From CAWKPF01 sp963851415 (GTDB lineage: Bacteria > Acidobacteriota > Thermoanaerobaculia > Multivoradales > Multivoraceae), in contig CAWKPF010000003.1 of assembly GCA_963851415.1 (NCBI GenBank), positions 1,302,001 through 1,366,000 of the forward strand: 64,000 nucleotides of DNA, in the 5' to 3' direction. The translations under genes were made by a program, and so were the position numbers. Positions 17,215 through 25,610 of the stretch are shown piece by piece (the first letter of the stretch is position 1; the number at the start of each line of letters is the position of its first letter). The notes under the pieces are model-generated. The model was not told the origin of the DNA. It ran no database searches and saw only the letters and a program-made list of their open reading frames with translations.

Positions 17215-17446
17215 GAAGAGTGCAGCCAAAACCCTCGCGAGAATTGACAAGCCCGACCGGCTCCGTTTGATCGAGGCCATCGACCGACTACCAGACGAGC
17301 CCTACGCCGGTGGCGTGCTCAAGGGCGAATTCTCGGGTCTTCGACGGATCAGAGTAGGGCGATTTCGGATCATCTACGAGGTGTTCGAAAAGCAACTCGT
17401 GGTGTTGGTTGTGCGGGTGGCGCATCGGAAGGACGCGTATCGCTGA
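17192..17446 (+). CDS. RelE/ParE-family toxin
   Basis: An 84-aa basic protein of the RelE/ParE superfamily. The visible hallmarks are SAAKTLARIDKPDRLRLIEA in the first helices, LKGEFSGLRRIRVGRFRIIY and the C-terminal RVAHRKDAYR. Members either cleave ribosome-bound mRNA or poison gyrase. The RHRxDxY-like end (AHRKDAYR) favours the RelE type. It is intact, and an IS91-like fragment begins about 40 bases after its stop. Confidence 0.88.
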   Translation: MTYSLQIKKSAAKTLARIDKPDRLRLIEAIDRLPDEPYAGGVLKGEFSGLRRIRVGRFRIIYEVFEKQLVVLVVRVAHRKDAYR

Positions 17447-17487
17447 TGCCTTGCGTCGAAGGTGCCACACATTTGAGGCTGTTGGCT

Positions 17488-18314
17488 CGAGCCAGGCGGA
17501 GTCGGGTTCGTGCAGACGGCAGGGGAGCTGCTGGGTTGGCATCCGCATGTGCACCTGCTGGTGACCGATGGCGGCTTCCTGGCCGACGGGTCCTTCCGCC
17601 ACCTGCTGTGGGTGGATGTGGAGGCTCTGGAGCGGCTGTGGCGGGCCGAGGTGCTGCGGCTGTTGGTGAAGCGGGGCAAGATCGGCCAGGAGGTGGTGGA
17701 GTCGTTGTTGTCGTGGCGCCACAGCGGGTTCTCGGTGCATGCGGGGGTTCGGGTGGAGGAGAAGGCGGCGGCGGCTCGGCTGGGCCGGTACATGGCTCGA
17801 TGTCCGATCGTTCTCGATCGTCTGGAATGGGACGTGCAGCGGGAGGAGGTGGTGGTCCACGCGCGACCGTCTCGCCGGGGTGGACCGTTGGGGGAGTCCG
17901 AGCGTCTTGATGTGCTGAGCTTTCTAGCTCGCGTTCTCGATCACGTGCCGGAGCCTCGCCAGCAGCAGGTTCGGTACTGGGGTTGGTACTCGAATGCGGC
18001 TCGAGGCAAGCGTCGGAAGGCCGAGTCGGGGTCCGAATCCGAGAGTCGGCCGGTGAGTGCCGACGTGGAGCCGAGTGGTGCCTCGAGGTATCGCCGGCTG
18101 TCGTGGGCTCGACTGATCAGGAAGGTCTACGAGGTCGGACCCGTTGTTGTGCCGGTACTGCGGCGCGGAGATGAGGATCGTGGCCTTCGTGGTGGAAGTG
18201 TCGTCGTTGCGGCGGTTGCTGGCGGGTGTGGGGCTTTGTCCTCAGGAGGCCGAGCCGTTGTCGCGGGCGCCTCCCGGGGAGGGGGAGCTGGTGTACGAAG
18301 CGGTGCAGGGCTGA
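17488..18314 (+). pseudogene. IS91/ISCR-like transposase, 5'-truncated and frameshifted (copy D)
   Basis: Starts within the gene at GVGFVQTAGELLGWHPHVHL and runs through the HUH and LGRYMARC segments. An extra G near 18132 (gaggtcggac, against gagtcggac elsewhere) shifts the C-terminal zinc-knuckle part into another frame, where it ends at 18312-18314. The sequence is more diverged than copies A, B and E, so it is an older or separate subfamily member. Confidence 0.8.
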
Positions 18315-18531
18315 CGTTGAGTCCGGGCCGGAGTCGGTCCCTGGCGGAGCTGTGCTCGGTTGAGAGGATGGGCGGTCGCTTCCGGCTTGGTGAAGCTCCT
18401 CGGGGGCTGTTGGCGGAAGGACGCGGCGCGTCGACCGGTCGGTGATGGCCTCGCGGAGCCCTAAGGACCCTCTTCGAGCCGCGTCGTGCCCTGCGCTAGG
18501 CTCAAACCCGGAAAGGAACTTCCTACACGTC
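18315..18531 (+). repeat. 3' noncoding end of the IS91-like element, copy D
   Basis: Follows the transposase stop, resembles the 3' ends of the other copies (ctggcggagctgtg near the start) and finishes with aacttcctacacgtc at 18517-18531, the shared terminus. The next bases begin a reverse-oriented internal fragment of the same transposase. Confidence 0.65.
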
Positions 18532-18534
18532 ACA

Positions 18535-18748
18535 CGTCTCCCCCGCCGTCTGCACGAACCCGACTCCGCCTGGCTCGAACGACTCATCGAACGTAGCCTC
18601 CAGGCACAGCCGCCACGCCCGCCAAGCACAACCCAGCAGATCCCCCAACAACCGACGATCAAAACGAAAGAAAATCCGAAGACGCTTCGGGATCGTCAGC
18701 ACCACCTGCCGATGAGGCACCTCCGCCAGCAGCTCCTCCTGCGATTCA
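18535..18748 (-). pseudogene. IS91-like transposase, internal fragment on the minus strand
   Basis: The minus strand encodes EELLAEVPHRQVVLTIPKRL, FFRFDRRLLGDL and CLEATFDESFEPGGVGFVQTAG, the segment between the N-terminal zinc domain and the HUH motif. Truncated at both ends. It lies tail to tail with copy D. Confidence 0.75.
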
Positions 18749-18813
18749 GCAAGCTCGAAGAGCGGAGAATCTCGCATGTTCAATCGACTCACGCGAGCCA
18801 GCAGCGCCCCAGG

Positions 18814-19512
18814 CTAACCCTTCAGCCATCTCAGGAGTATGAGGCCGGAGACCGAGAGCATGAGAACCATCGTGGCCGCTGCCTGTCTTGACAGGGGAAT
18901 CTGGTGGGCGACGATCGAGAACGGTTGATCGGTGATCACCAAAGCATCGTCCATGAAGCAGGATGCGCTTGGGTGATGGGTGGCGAACATCCCCAAGCGT
19001 ATCGAGTAGTGGCTCCCGGCCGCCGAGATCGGCGGGTTCCGAGTGTTGTCGAAGAACCACGTGTTGGCGGGTCGCTCTAGCGTAGAGGCAGCAAACAAGT
19101 ACTCGGAACCCTGACATGAGTCATCACTCCATGCGACAGCCACCGGCCAGCAGGAGAGGCCCCCGGTCCCCTTGAACATCCCTGAAACCTGCCAGGTGCT
19201 TCCTACTGGCGTCCGATAACACGGAGAGAGGGCGAGCACCGAGTCCTCCAGGCTGTTCGCCGGCGTCACCTGCATGGCGCCAGGCTCGCCAACACCTTCA
19301 TCGGCGTTCCACCCCAGCTCGACGCCGAGCGGCGGCACACGAGGGTCACTAAAACTGGCTATGCCGAAGGGCGCAGAAGACGAGTCGAAAGCCGTCGAGA
19401 CCGCTATCTCGTCAAGAACTGGCCCTTTCTGGCTAGCGTAGGAGCCGACCGACTTCAGCAAGATCAGTCCAGCGGCGACCAGTAGCGCCACGGCGGGGCT
19501 ACTCCACCTCAA
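18814..19512 (-). CDS. Secreted companion protein of the second S8 protease, IPLS-type C-terminal tail
   Basis: A 232-aa protein starting at TTG (19512), 14 bases inside the 3' end of the S8 gene, with GGGAGGAT upstream as ribosome site. It has a signal peptide (SSPAVALLVAAGLILLKSV), a companion-type domain (GVGEPGAMQV, LALSPCYRTP, a later Cys) and a C-terminal QIPLSRQAAATMVLMLSVSG followed by LILLRWLKG, which looks like a variant of the IPTL-CTERM tail. The coupling with the S8 gene matches the two other loci. The upstream ATG at 19671 lies inside the S8 gene and is less likely. Function unknown. Confidence 0.65.
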   Translation of the reverse strand: MRWSSPAVALLVAAGLILLKSVGSYASQKGPVLDEIAVSTAFDSSSAPFGIASFSDPRVPPLGVELGWNADEGVGEPGAMQVTPANSLEDSVLALSPCYRTPVGSTWQVSGMFKGTGGLSCWPVAVAWSDDSCQGSEYLFAASTLERPANTWFFDNTRNPPISAAGSHYSIRLGMFATHHPSASCFMDDALVITDQPFSIVAHQIPLSRQAAATMVLMLSVSGLILLRWLKG

Positions 19513-21403
19513 GGCTGCTCCATCCTCCCGGAGTGAATCCACCGGTCTCGAATCGATCGAGGAAGATGTACCCTTCGGAAGCGGCTTGAACTGCGTCTCC
19601 GGCGTCCAGAAGGCCGCAACCATACTTGTCGTCCTTTCCAGGCACATCCACCTCCGCACCACTAGACACAAGATTCTGTTTCGCTGTCGCGCACAGAAGC
19701 CACATCAGGTCCTCGCTGGAGAGTTCCGGTGCTACGGACAGCACCAGCGCCGCCGCCCCAGCAACGAATGGTGTAGCGAAAGAAGTCCCAGTCGCGAGTA
19801 CGTAGGACCCTGAGGGGTTGAAGCCGAATGCTCCGACAGGATCGGTCGTGACAACCCCGTCGCCAGGCCCCACCAACCAAACCTCAGGGCCGTAGTTGCT
19901 CCCGGTTGCGCCAGTGCACTGGTCCTGAGGGTCCGGATCAGGCTGGGTCCACCGCGCTCCGGTACTGTCGATCGCCCCTACCGCCACGACAGACTCTCGG
20001 TTTGCAGGCCACAGGACGGAGTTGGCCGTGCCACCATTGCCAGTAGGAGCAAAGACGATCACGCCATCGTCCGCCATCTGGTCGAGCATGGCGCCTACTC
20101 CTGGACTTCCTCCGAAAGTGTAGCTCCAGTTGAGCACTCGGCTGACGACGTCCCCAGGATCCGTCTGGTTCATCCACGCGTCCTCATCGTTGTACGCGAG
20201 CCATCCCATGGCCCCATTCAACCAAGACGCTGGTTCGAACACACGCTGACATCGTGGGCAGTCTCCGCCGACATACCTCAGCCAATGTCCGCGTGCTACC
20301 CGGAGTCCGATCTTGGGAGCCAGGCCTAACGACCCTTGGCCGCTACTGCCTCCGTCTGGCGGGTTGTTAGCTACGGCAGCGACTACTCCAGCTACGACGG
20401 TGCCGTGCCCCTCACAGCTCTGTCCAGTTGCGGGATCCACATCGTCTTCCAGATGGTCGCCGTCGCTGTACATTGAACCGCCGGGGTTCCCATCCGATCC
20501 GGCCCAGCTCGCACCTGGGATCGTGTCTGGAAACGGATCGTCGGGGTTGAGATCCGGATGAGACTGCTCAGTCCCGTCATCCAGAATCCCAACGCTGATG
20601 AGTGGCATGCCGCTGCCGTCCTCACCGGAGCACACTCCCCATGCCTGCTCGGCGTCCACGTCGATGTCACTTGCTTGCTCAAGGCCCCATGCAAGAGAAT
20701 ACCCGTCATCATTCGGCGGAACGGGGACTAGAGGTACGCAGGCATTCCCCAACGGCGAGAACGCTTCCCCGTCTCTTGTCCCGCTCCCAACGGGGTAGGT
20801 ATCGGGAAGAGCGTACTCGACTCCGGCGATAGCCGCCAGGCTGTTAGCTGCCGCCAACACCGAGAACGCATCCCTGCCATGGTGATCCAAGACAAACCCT
20901 ACCCTTCCCGGCACGTAGTCACGGACAGAAGCGTCGACCACTGCTTGACTTAGGAGTCGCCGAAGCTCTGATCGGCTCGGAGGGTCCTCAAGTCTGAGGA
21001 GGATCGTCGGAGCTACCCAGAATCGCGCACCTGTGGTGTCTTGGAAGAGCGGCGAGAAGAAGAACGGGTTGTCGGATCTCGCGGACACCTGCTTGATGAC
21101 GGCTTCGAGTTGTCGCTGCTCTGCAACCGGCGGGCTCGAGGCATTCGGCCGAGCAAACAGCGACCAGTCGCCAGAGCGGGGGTCTTTCCGCCAATCCTGA
21201 AACAGCGAGAGATCTCTCAAGTACCTCTCAGGCTCCACGGGAAACAGACCACCGGCCTCATGAGGCGTCACCGCGATCACATCAATGAGTCGCAGGTCTT
21301 CACGGGCTCCCCTGTACTGCCAATACCAGTCACTTTGTGCTGCTAACGGCAATGCGAACCCAACCACAAGCAGAGAGACGGCCGCACACACCGCGAAACG
21401 CAT
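19499..21403 (-). CDS. Secreted subtilisin-like serine protease (S8) with complete triad
   Basis: A 634-aa exported protease. After the signal peptide (FAVCAAVSLLVVGFALPLAA) comes a ~240-aa N-terminal region sharing FARPNASSPP with the other two S8 proteins. The catalytic domain has ILDDGTEQSHPDL (Asp275), GHGTVVAGV (His333), APTGNGG (oxyanion Asn) and GTSFATPFVAG (Ser541), so all catalytic residues are present. The C-terminal tail FLDRFETGGFTPGGWSS is the FADGFE...W motif of exported proteins in this lineage. RBS AAAGGAG precedes the ATG. The companion gene overlaps its 3' end. An IS481-type element sits only 68 bp upstream and may have changed its promoter. Confidence 0.88.
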   Translation of the reverse strand: MRFAVCAAVSLLVVGFALPLAAQSDWYWQYRGAREDLRLIDVIAVTPHEAGGLFPVEPERYLRDLSLFQDWRKDPRSGDWSLFARPNASSPPVAEQRQLEAVIKQVSARSDNPFFFSPLFQDTTGARFWVAPTILLRLEDPPSRSELRRLLSQAVVDASVRDYVPGRVGFVLDHHGRDAFSVLAAANSLAAIAGVEYALPDTYPVGSGTRDGEAFSPLGNACVPLVPVPPNDDGYSLAWGLEQASDIDVDAEQAWGVCSGEDGSGMPLISVGILDDGTEQSHPDLNPDDPFPDTIPGASWAGSDGNPGGSMYSDGDHLEDDVDPATGQSCEGHGTVVAGVVAAVANNPPDGGSSGQGSLGLAPKIGLRVARGHWLRYVGGDCPRCQRVFEPASWLNGAMGWLAYNDEDAWMNQTDPGDVVSRVLNWSYTFGGSPGVGAMLDQMADDGVIVFAPTGNGGTANSVLWPANRESVVAVGAIDSTGARWTQPDPDPQDQCTGATGSNYGPEVWLVGPGDGVVTTDPVGAFGFNPSGSYVLATGTSFATPFVAGAAALVLSVAPELSSEDLMWLLCATAKQNLVSSGAEVDVPGKDDKYGCGLLDAGDAVQAASEGYIFLDRFETGGFTPGGWSSLEVE

Positions 21404-21471
21404 TCCGAACGCTCCTTTCCGGTTCGACCACTTAGACTAGATAGATGGTATGAGGCGAAGGGTCGCCTAGC

Positions 21472-22511
21472 TGTTACGTCTCAGAACGTTGTTCAGTCGG
21501 CAGCTCGTAGTCGCTGCCACGGGGTGTTCCCTCCGAGACCGTGGTGAGGTCTTTGGAGATTGTAGTAGCGGATCCAGGTAGGGAGAGCACCGGTTCGCCG
21601 TTTCGAGCTGGAGTAGGCCTTCGCATACGCCCACTTGCGTGCCATCGTCTGAATGAAACGCTCGACCTTGCCGTTGGTCTTCGGCGTGTACGGTCGCGTG
21701 TAGAGATGTCGAATGCCGAGCTCGCGGCACGCGTCGTTGAAGAGATGAGATCGGTAGCCGGAGCCTCGGTCGGTGAGCACCCGCTCGATGCGAATACCCT
21801 GCTCGGCGTACCACGCCACACAGCGGCGTAAGAAGCCGGTCACGGACTCCTTCTTCTCGTCCGGCAAGACTTCGGCGAAGGCGAGGCGAGTATGGTCGTC
21901 CACGGCCGCGTGAGCGTGCTCCCAGCCGGCTCCCTCCACCCGCTGAGAGCGATCTCCGTGGATCCGATGGCCCGGACCCTTCGTGATCCGGGCGAGTTTC
22001 TTGGTGTCCAGGTGCAGCAGCTCGCCGGGACGCTCCCGCTCGTAGCGCCGCACCGGTTCTTTCGGCTCGAGGCTCGCCAGGCGGCCCAGGCCTTGCTGGC
22101 GCAAGATCCGAGACACCGTCGAACGAGGCACTCCCGCCTGCTGGGCGATCTCCCAGGCCACCAGGCCTCGCCGCCGCAGGCGGAGAATCCGCTTCACTTT
22201 CCTCGGTGCCGTCCTACTCGGACTTCGATGCGGTCGAGAGCTGCGGTCGCGAAGACCCTCGACGCCTTCCTCCCGATAGCGGCGGATCCACCGATACGCC
22301 GTACGCTCGCTCACGCCGAGGGAGGCCGCGGCCTCCCTCACCTGCTCTCCTCTCTCCAGTACCCGCTGAATCAGCAGCTCTCTGCCGTGAACCGTCAGTC
22401 GAGCGTTACCATGGAGCCTCATTCGGGTCTCTCCTCTGAGTCATTGGTCTTAGCAACCTCATGATCTCAGAGGAACCCGAATGAACCTGAACAACCTACT
22501 GAGCTTTCACA
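21472..22511 (-). mobile_element. IS481-family insertion sequence with 6-bp target duplication
   Basis: A complete 1040-bp element: TGT...ACA ends, imperfect terminal inverted repeats of about 28 bp (TGTTACGTCTCAGAACGTTG at the left; complement of the right end TGTGAAAGCTCAGTAGGTTG, both then TTCAG), one intact transposase gene, and identical CCTAGC on both sides (21466-21471 and 22512-22517). The clean duplication indicates a simple and fairly recent transposition into the region upstream of the S8 protease gene. Confidence 0.88.
21493..22422 (-). CDS. IS481-family transposase
   Basis: A 309-aa DDE transposase. The N-terminal helix-turn-helix pair (REAAASLGVSERTAYRWIRR; EIAQQAGVPRSTVSRILR) is followed by the rve core: LLHLDTKKL (Asp), VLTDRGSGYRS (Asp) and TNGKVERF (Glu). 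The C-terminal YNLQRPHHGLGG is typical of the family. Length normal, no lesions. Confidence 0.92.
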   Translation of the reverse strand: MRLHGNARLTVHGRELLIQRVLERGEQVREAAASLGVSERTAYRWIRRYREEGVEGLRDRSSRPHRSPSRTAPRKVKRILRLRRRGLVAWEIAQQAGVPRSTVSRILRQQGLGRLASLEPKEPVRRYERERPGELLHLDTKKLARITKGPGHRIHGDRSQRVEGAGWEHAHAAVDDHTRLAFAEVLPDEKKESVTGFLRRCVAWYAEQGIRIERVLTDRGSGYRSHLFNDACRELGIRHLYTRPYTPKTNGKVERFIQTMARKWAYAKAYSSSKRRTGALPTWIRYYNLQRPHHGLGGNTPWQRLRAAD

Positions 22512-22593
22512 CCTAGCCCTCACCTTCGGGGTAGGAGCGCTACAGCCCGACCGGACAGCCTTCACTCCAGATCCGCCTCGGTGGGCTGAGCGG

Positions 22594-22643
22594 AGACGCC
22601 CTCGAGGAAAGGGATCAGGACCAACAGGACTGCGATCACGGAC
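22594..22643. repeat. 50-bp repeat, about 90% identical to 34925-34974
   Basis: Begins agacgccctcgaggaa and ends ggactgcgatcacggac; the copy near 34.9 kb differs at about five positions. On the minus strand both encode a hydrophobic stretch (AVLLVLIPFLEGV / AVLLVVTPFLEGV) that could be a signal-peptide remnant of a shared gene. Confidence 0.6.
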
Positions 22644-22692
22644 CGGAGCAATGGAGACCCTCGTCGAATAGACCCCGAAAGCCTACTCGACG

Positions 22693-22735
22693 CGCGCCCT
22701 TTGGGCGCGTTTGCAGTTCGGCGGAGCCGAACTGC
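22693..22735. repeat. Two adjacent perfect hairpins
   Basis: CGCGCCC-TTT-GGGCGCG (22693-22709) is followed three bases later by GCAGTTCGGC-GGA-GCCGAACTGC (22713-22735). The first is followed by TTT. They could form a terminator or a REP-like unit; no further copy was found in the window. Confidence 0.5.
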
Positions 22736-22969
22736 TGCGCTCTGTATCGCGATGGAATCTCGGGGGCCGAGAGAGGCAGTTGGAGGACCAAACTGGATCG
22801 CGTTGCCCGATACGGTCGGTCGCCGCACGAGCCAGGCAGGTGAGGGGACCTGTTCGCGTCTTCCTTCTTCGGAGGGGAGATGCCGCTTGCTTCGGCTGCG
22901 TCCTCGAGGCCGCCCGTCGGTGGAGCCCGGGCCTACCGAGCCCGGCACCCGGAGCGCACGGTCCTTACC

Positions 22970-23045
22970 GGGCGCTGGTTCATCCTCTGGATCGCTTCCT
23001 CCAGGTCTACGAGGAGCGTTTCGAGCGCGCCCACGGTCGGCTTCG
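22970..23045 (+). pseudogene. IS91-like transposase, N-terminal fragment
   Basis: Encodes YRALVHPLDRFLQVYEERFE then RAHGRLRRC, matching the very start of the transposase as preserved at 37787 (YRALVHHLDRFLQVYEERFE). Cut off just before the zinc-binding Cys cluster. Confidence 0.7.
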
Positions 23046-23149
23046 CCGCTGCGCGAAGCCCTGGCCGCGCTCTATCCGGGCTCGTCGGCCGATCACCTCG
23101 AGGTCACCACGGGACCTCCGAGGCGAGATGTGTGAGGATCGTCGCCGAT

Positions 23150-23400
23150 CCCCGACAGCGAAACACAGCTCCGCCGGGAACCGGCCGACCCGGCCCTTGC
23201 GTTCGCCGCCGACGGACTCGTCCCGAGCTCGCCCGCGACCAGCGGAGCCCGAGACAACAGCTCGGCCTTCTGAGGACCCAGCCCCACGCGACAACGCATC
23301 CCGGTCGGCCGATGCCGCCACGTTGGGAGAGCCGTCGGGCGTGAGCGCAGCCTTCCGGCGCTTGCCCCGAGCCGCGTTCGAGTCCCAACCTTGGTACCCC
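23150..23400 (-). pseudogene. IS91-like transposase, C-terminal fragment with internal deletion
   Basis: The minus strand encodes GWDSNAARGKRRKAALTPDG and NVAASADRDA, then jumps, missing the region with the zinc knuckle, to GLGPQKAELLSRAPL in another frame and on into the 3' noncoding part (cggcggagctgtgt). It faces the N-terminal fragment at 22970, so the locus is a rearranged scar. Confidence 0.7.
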
Positions 23401-23451
23401 ACCTGCTGCTGACGAGGCTTGGGAACATGGTCGAGAAACGATCCGTGGATC

Positions 23452-23841
23452 CTAGCGCAGCGGCCGAAGACGCTGCTCGAGCCAGATCGCGATCTCTTCC
23501 GACTCGCGCTCCCCTCGGGCAGCCGCCATGGTCAGCTCTTCGAGCTCGTCGTCGGTGGCCTCGATCTCGAAGCCATTGACGAGCACGAACAGCTCCGAGC
23601 ACATCGCCGCCGTTCGCTTGTTGCCATCGAGGAAGGGATGGTTCGCCACCAGTGAATGGAAGAGAGCAGCCGCCTTCTCGGCCAACGATGGATATAGATC
23701 CTCTCCGCCGAAGGTTGCCTGCGGCCGAGCGAGAGCCGAATCGAGGGCACCCTCGTCGCGCAGTCCCGCCGAACCACCGAACCGCTCGATCTGCCGCTCG
23801 TGGACCCGCAGCACCTGCGGCTTCGAAAGGAAGACGATCAC
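23452..23841 (-). CDS. doc: Doc-type (Fic family) death-on-curing toxin
   Basis: A 129-aa Doc/Fic-family protein with the core motif HPFLDGNKRTA (residues ~68-78), close to HxFx(D/N)GNKR of Doc. Doc of phage P1 phosphorylates elongation factor Tu, and Fic relatives AMPylate targets. An N-terminal LRVHERQIERFGGSAGLRDE and a helical C-terminus complete the family length. Its gene follows an AbrB-type antitoxin gene by 16 bases on the same strand. All motif residues needed for activity are present, so this is probably a functional toxin. Confidence 0.9.
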   Translation of the reverse strand: MIVFLSKPQVLRVHERQIERFGGSAGLRDEGALDSALARPQATFGGEDLYPSLAEKAAALFHSLVANHPFLDGNKRTAAMCSELFVLVNGFEIEATDDELEELTMAAARGERESEEIAIWLEQRLRPLR

Positions 23842-23857
23842 AACTCGGGGGACCTGA

Positions 23858-24103
23858 CTAACGGGCTAGGCGACGGTAGAGATCAGCCCGACGATCGAGC
23901 AGGTCGTCGACGGCTCGATCGAAGTCCTCGGTCACCTCGCCGTCCTCGACGTACTTGACGCCCGGACGAATCGTGACTGCGCCGGTTCGGGGATGCACAC
24001 TCATCTCGACGGCCATCCCCTTCTCCAACCCGAACTCCTGGACGACCTCCGCTGGGAGAGTCACCGCGAGAGAACCTCCAGCCTGTACCAGTTTTCTCTT
24101 CAT
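23858..24103 (-). CDS. AbrB/MazE-type (SpoVT-AbrB) antitoxin
   Basis: An 81-aa protein with a swapped-hairpin AbrB domain (KRKLVQAGGSLAVTLPAEVV, EFGLEKGMAVEM, TGAVTIRPG) and an acidic helical tail (EVTEDFDRAVDDLLDRRADL) that presumably neutralises the Doc toxin encoded next to it. The start codon lies inside a perfect 11+3+11 palindrome, and a TATAAG box ends 8 nt before the ATG, leaving no room for a Shine-Dalgarno sequence, so the transcript may be leaderless and self-repressed. Confidence 0.88.
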   Translation of the reverse strand: MKRKLVQAGGSLAVTLPAEVVQEFGLEKGMAVEMSVHPRTGAVTIRPGVKYVEDGEVTEDFDRAVDDLLDRRADLYRRLAR

Positions 24104-24125
24104 GTATGTATCTTATACATACATG
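24101..24125 (-). promoter_or_regulatory. Palindromic operator/promoter of the AbrB-Doc operon, overlapping the start codon
   Basis: CATGTATGTAT (24101-24111), ctt, ATACATACATG (24115-24125) is a perfect inverted repeat whose left end contains the complement of the antitoxin start codon. On the minus strand it includes TATAAG as a likely -10 box, with TTGCGG 16 bases upstream as a fair -35. A binding site here would let the AbrB-Doc complex shut off its own transcription. Confidence 0.65.
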
Positions 24126-24251
24126 AGGTTCGCCCGCAACCCGTGGTCGACATGCCGCCCATGATGTAGGTGGGCCAGAGACCCAGAGGTTCAAAAGGGC
24201 CTGCGGCAACAGATAGGTGACGTCCAGGTGACTTTCGCCCAGACCTCACGA

Positions 24252-25610
24252 TCAAGTCCGGTCAGAGTCCCGTAGCGGCTCTGTTGGCAGCAGAATCTGT
24301 ATCTCGATCCCTTCACCGGTCGGTCTCTCGGCACGGATAGAGCCGCCGTGAACCTCGACCGCACGACGGGCGATCGCGAGTCCCAGGCCGAACCCATCGG
24401 AGCCGCTGTCCTTGGCGAAGGGCTCGAAGAGGGCGCCGGGCTTCTCGGCCACTTCTTGGCCGTGGTCTCTCACACGGACGAGGACCTGCCCCTCTTCTTG
24501 CGAGGGCGGAACTTCGACCCGGATCTCGATCCGAGCCGTTCCCTCGGCATGTTGCAGGGCGTTCCGGACGACGTTCTCGATCGCGCGGTGAAGGAGCTCT
24601 GCGTTGCCACGGATCACCAGCTCGGGCTGCTCGGAGACCTCGAGGGTGACCTCGACGCCGACCACATTCGCCTCGAACTCGACGTCGTCGCGGATGACAC
24701 GAACCAACTCGATCAGGTCGAAGTAGTCGTCGAGCTGGGGCGCGGCGTCCCCCTCGATGCGCGCCAGGGTCAAGACTTCGCCGACCAACCGATCGAGTCG
24801 TTTTGACTCACGTTCGATGCGGTCCAGCGCTTCTTCGATGCGTTCGGGCCGACGTCGGGCGAGATCGGCAGCCACGCTCAGGCGAGCCAGCGGGGAGCGG
24901 ATTTCGTGAGAGACGTCGTGCAGGAGCTGGCGTTGCGCCGACACGGACTTCCTCAAACGCCCGGTCATGTTGTTGAAATGGCGAGCGAGGTCTCCGATCT
25001 CATCGCGCCTCCCGGTGAGCGCGGCCGCGACGTCGCCTTCCAGCTGTTCCTTCGCGAATGCGTCTATCGCCGCCTTGAGGCCCGCGATCGGACGGGTCCA
25101 GGCCGCTGTAAGGCCTCCAGCAAGGACCAGGCCGGCGACCGCGAAAACGATCCCCAGCAGCCATGGATATTCCAAGAACCAGCGGAACGGCGAGTCATCG
25201 CCAGGGCCCGTGCTTTCAGGGTGGTAGATGACGAACTCTCGCCCCTCCGGGCTCTTGACCCGCTTGACCGGGGCTGGCTCAACGGTCTGCGAGGCCAGCG
25301 AACGCGCCAGTTCGAGCACCTCCAGATCCACCTCCCGGCCGAGTAGTTCTCGACCCTGCAGATCGACCATGTAGGGAGGGGTCCCTCGGCCCCACCTCTT
25401 GGCCATGCGCCCGAGGACTTCCTCGCCGCCGACACTCAAGTTGCCTGCTGCAACCTGCACGCTCACGGCCGCCGGGAGGGTCTGGCTGACCGCTGAACGA
25501 GGCAGGAAGCGGACTCGTGAATCGAGTGCGAACGTGCCGACCACCGCCAGGCTGAGCAGGAGCCAGGCGAGGAAGTAGCCGCCGAGGATTCGCCAGAAGA
25601 GGCGCATCAC
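24252..25610 (-). CDS. Two-component sensor histidine kinase, CpxA/EnvZ type
   Basis: A 452-aa membrane sensor kinase. Two transmembrane helices (residues ~10-30 and ~150-170) frame a ~110-aa periplasmic sensor region. A HAMP linker (WTRPIAGLKAAIDAFA) follows, then the H-box HDVSHEIRSPLARLS with His235, and the ATPase domain with N box (ENVVRNALQHA) and G2 box (DGFGLGLAIARRAVEVHGG). The start overlaps the response-regulator stop by four bases (ATGA). Organisation and the short sensor region resemble CpxA, which senses envelope stress, but the signal here is unknown. Confidence 0.92.
   Translation of the reverse strand: MMRLFWRILGGYFLAWLLLSLAVVGTFALDSRVRFLPRSAVSQTLPAAVSVQVAAGNLSVGGEEVLGRMAKRWGRGTPPYMVDLQGRELLGREVDLEVLELARSLASQTVEPAPVKRVKSPEGREFVIYHPESTGPGDDSPFRWFLEYPWLLGIVFAVAGLVLAGGLTAAWTRPIAGLKAAIDAFAKEQLEGDVAAALTGRRDEIGDLARHFNNMTGRLRKSVSAQRQLLHDVSHEIRSPLARLSVAADLARRRPERIEEALDRIERESKRLDRLVGEVLTLARIEGDAAPQLDDYFDLIELVRVIRDDVEFEANVVGVEVTLEVSEQPELVIRGNAELLHRAIENVVRNALQHAEGTARIEIRVEVPPSQEEGQVLVRVRDHGQEVAEKPGALFEPFAKDSGSDGFGLGLAIARRAVEVHGGSIRAERPTGEGIEIQILLPTEPLRDSDRT

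Larger units (their letters stand above)
22512..22969. other. About 460 bp without a recognisable gene; tandem hairpins and a 50-bp repeat
   Basis: No credible coding frame is seen. Within it lie the 50-bp repeat shared with 34925-34974 and two adjacent perfect hairpins at 22693-22735, each annotated separately. Confidence 0.45.

Noticed and set aside
22693..22735. Integron attC site
   Set aside because: The hairpins are perfect and lack the RYYYAAC/GTTRRRY core and unpaired bases expected of attC; no integrase nearby.
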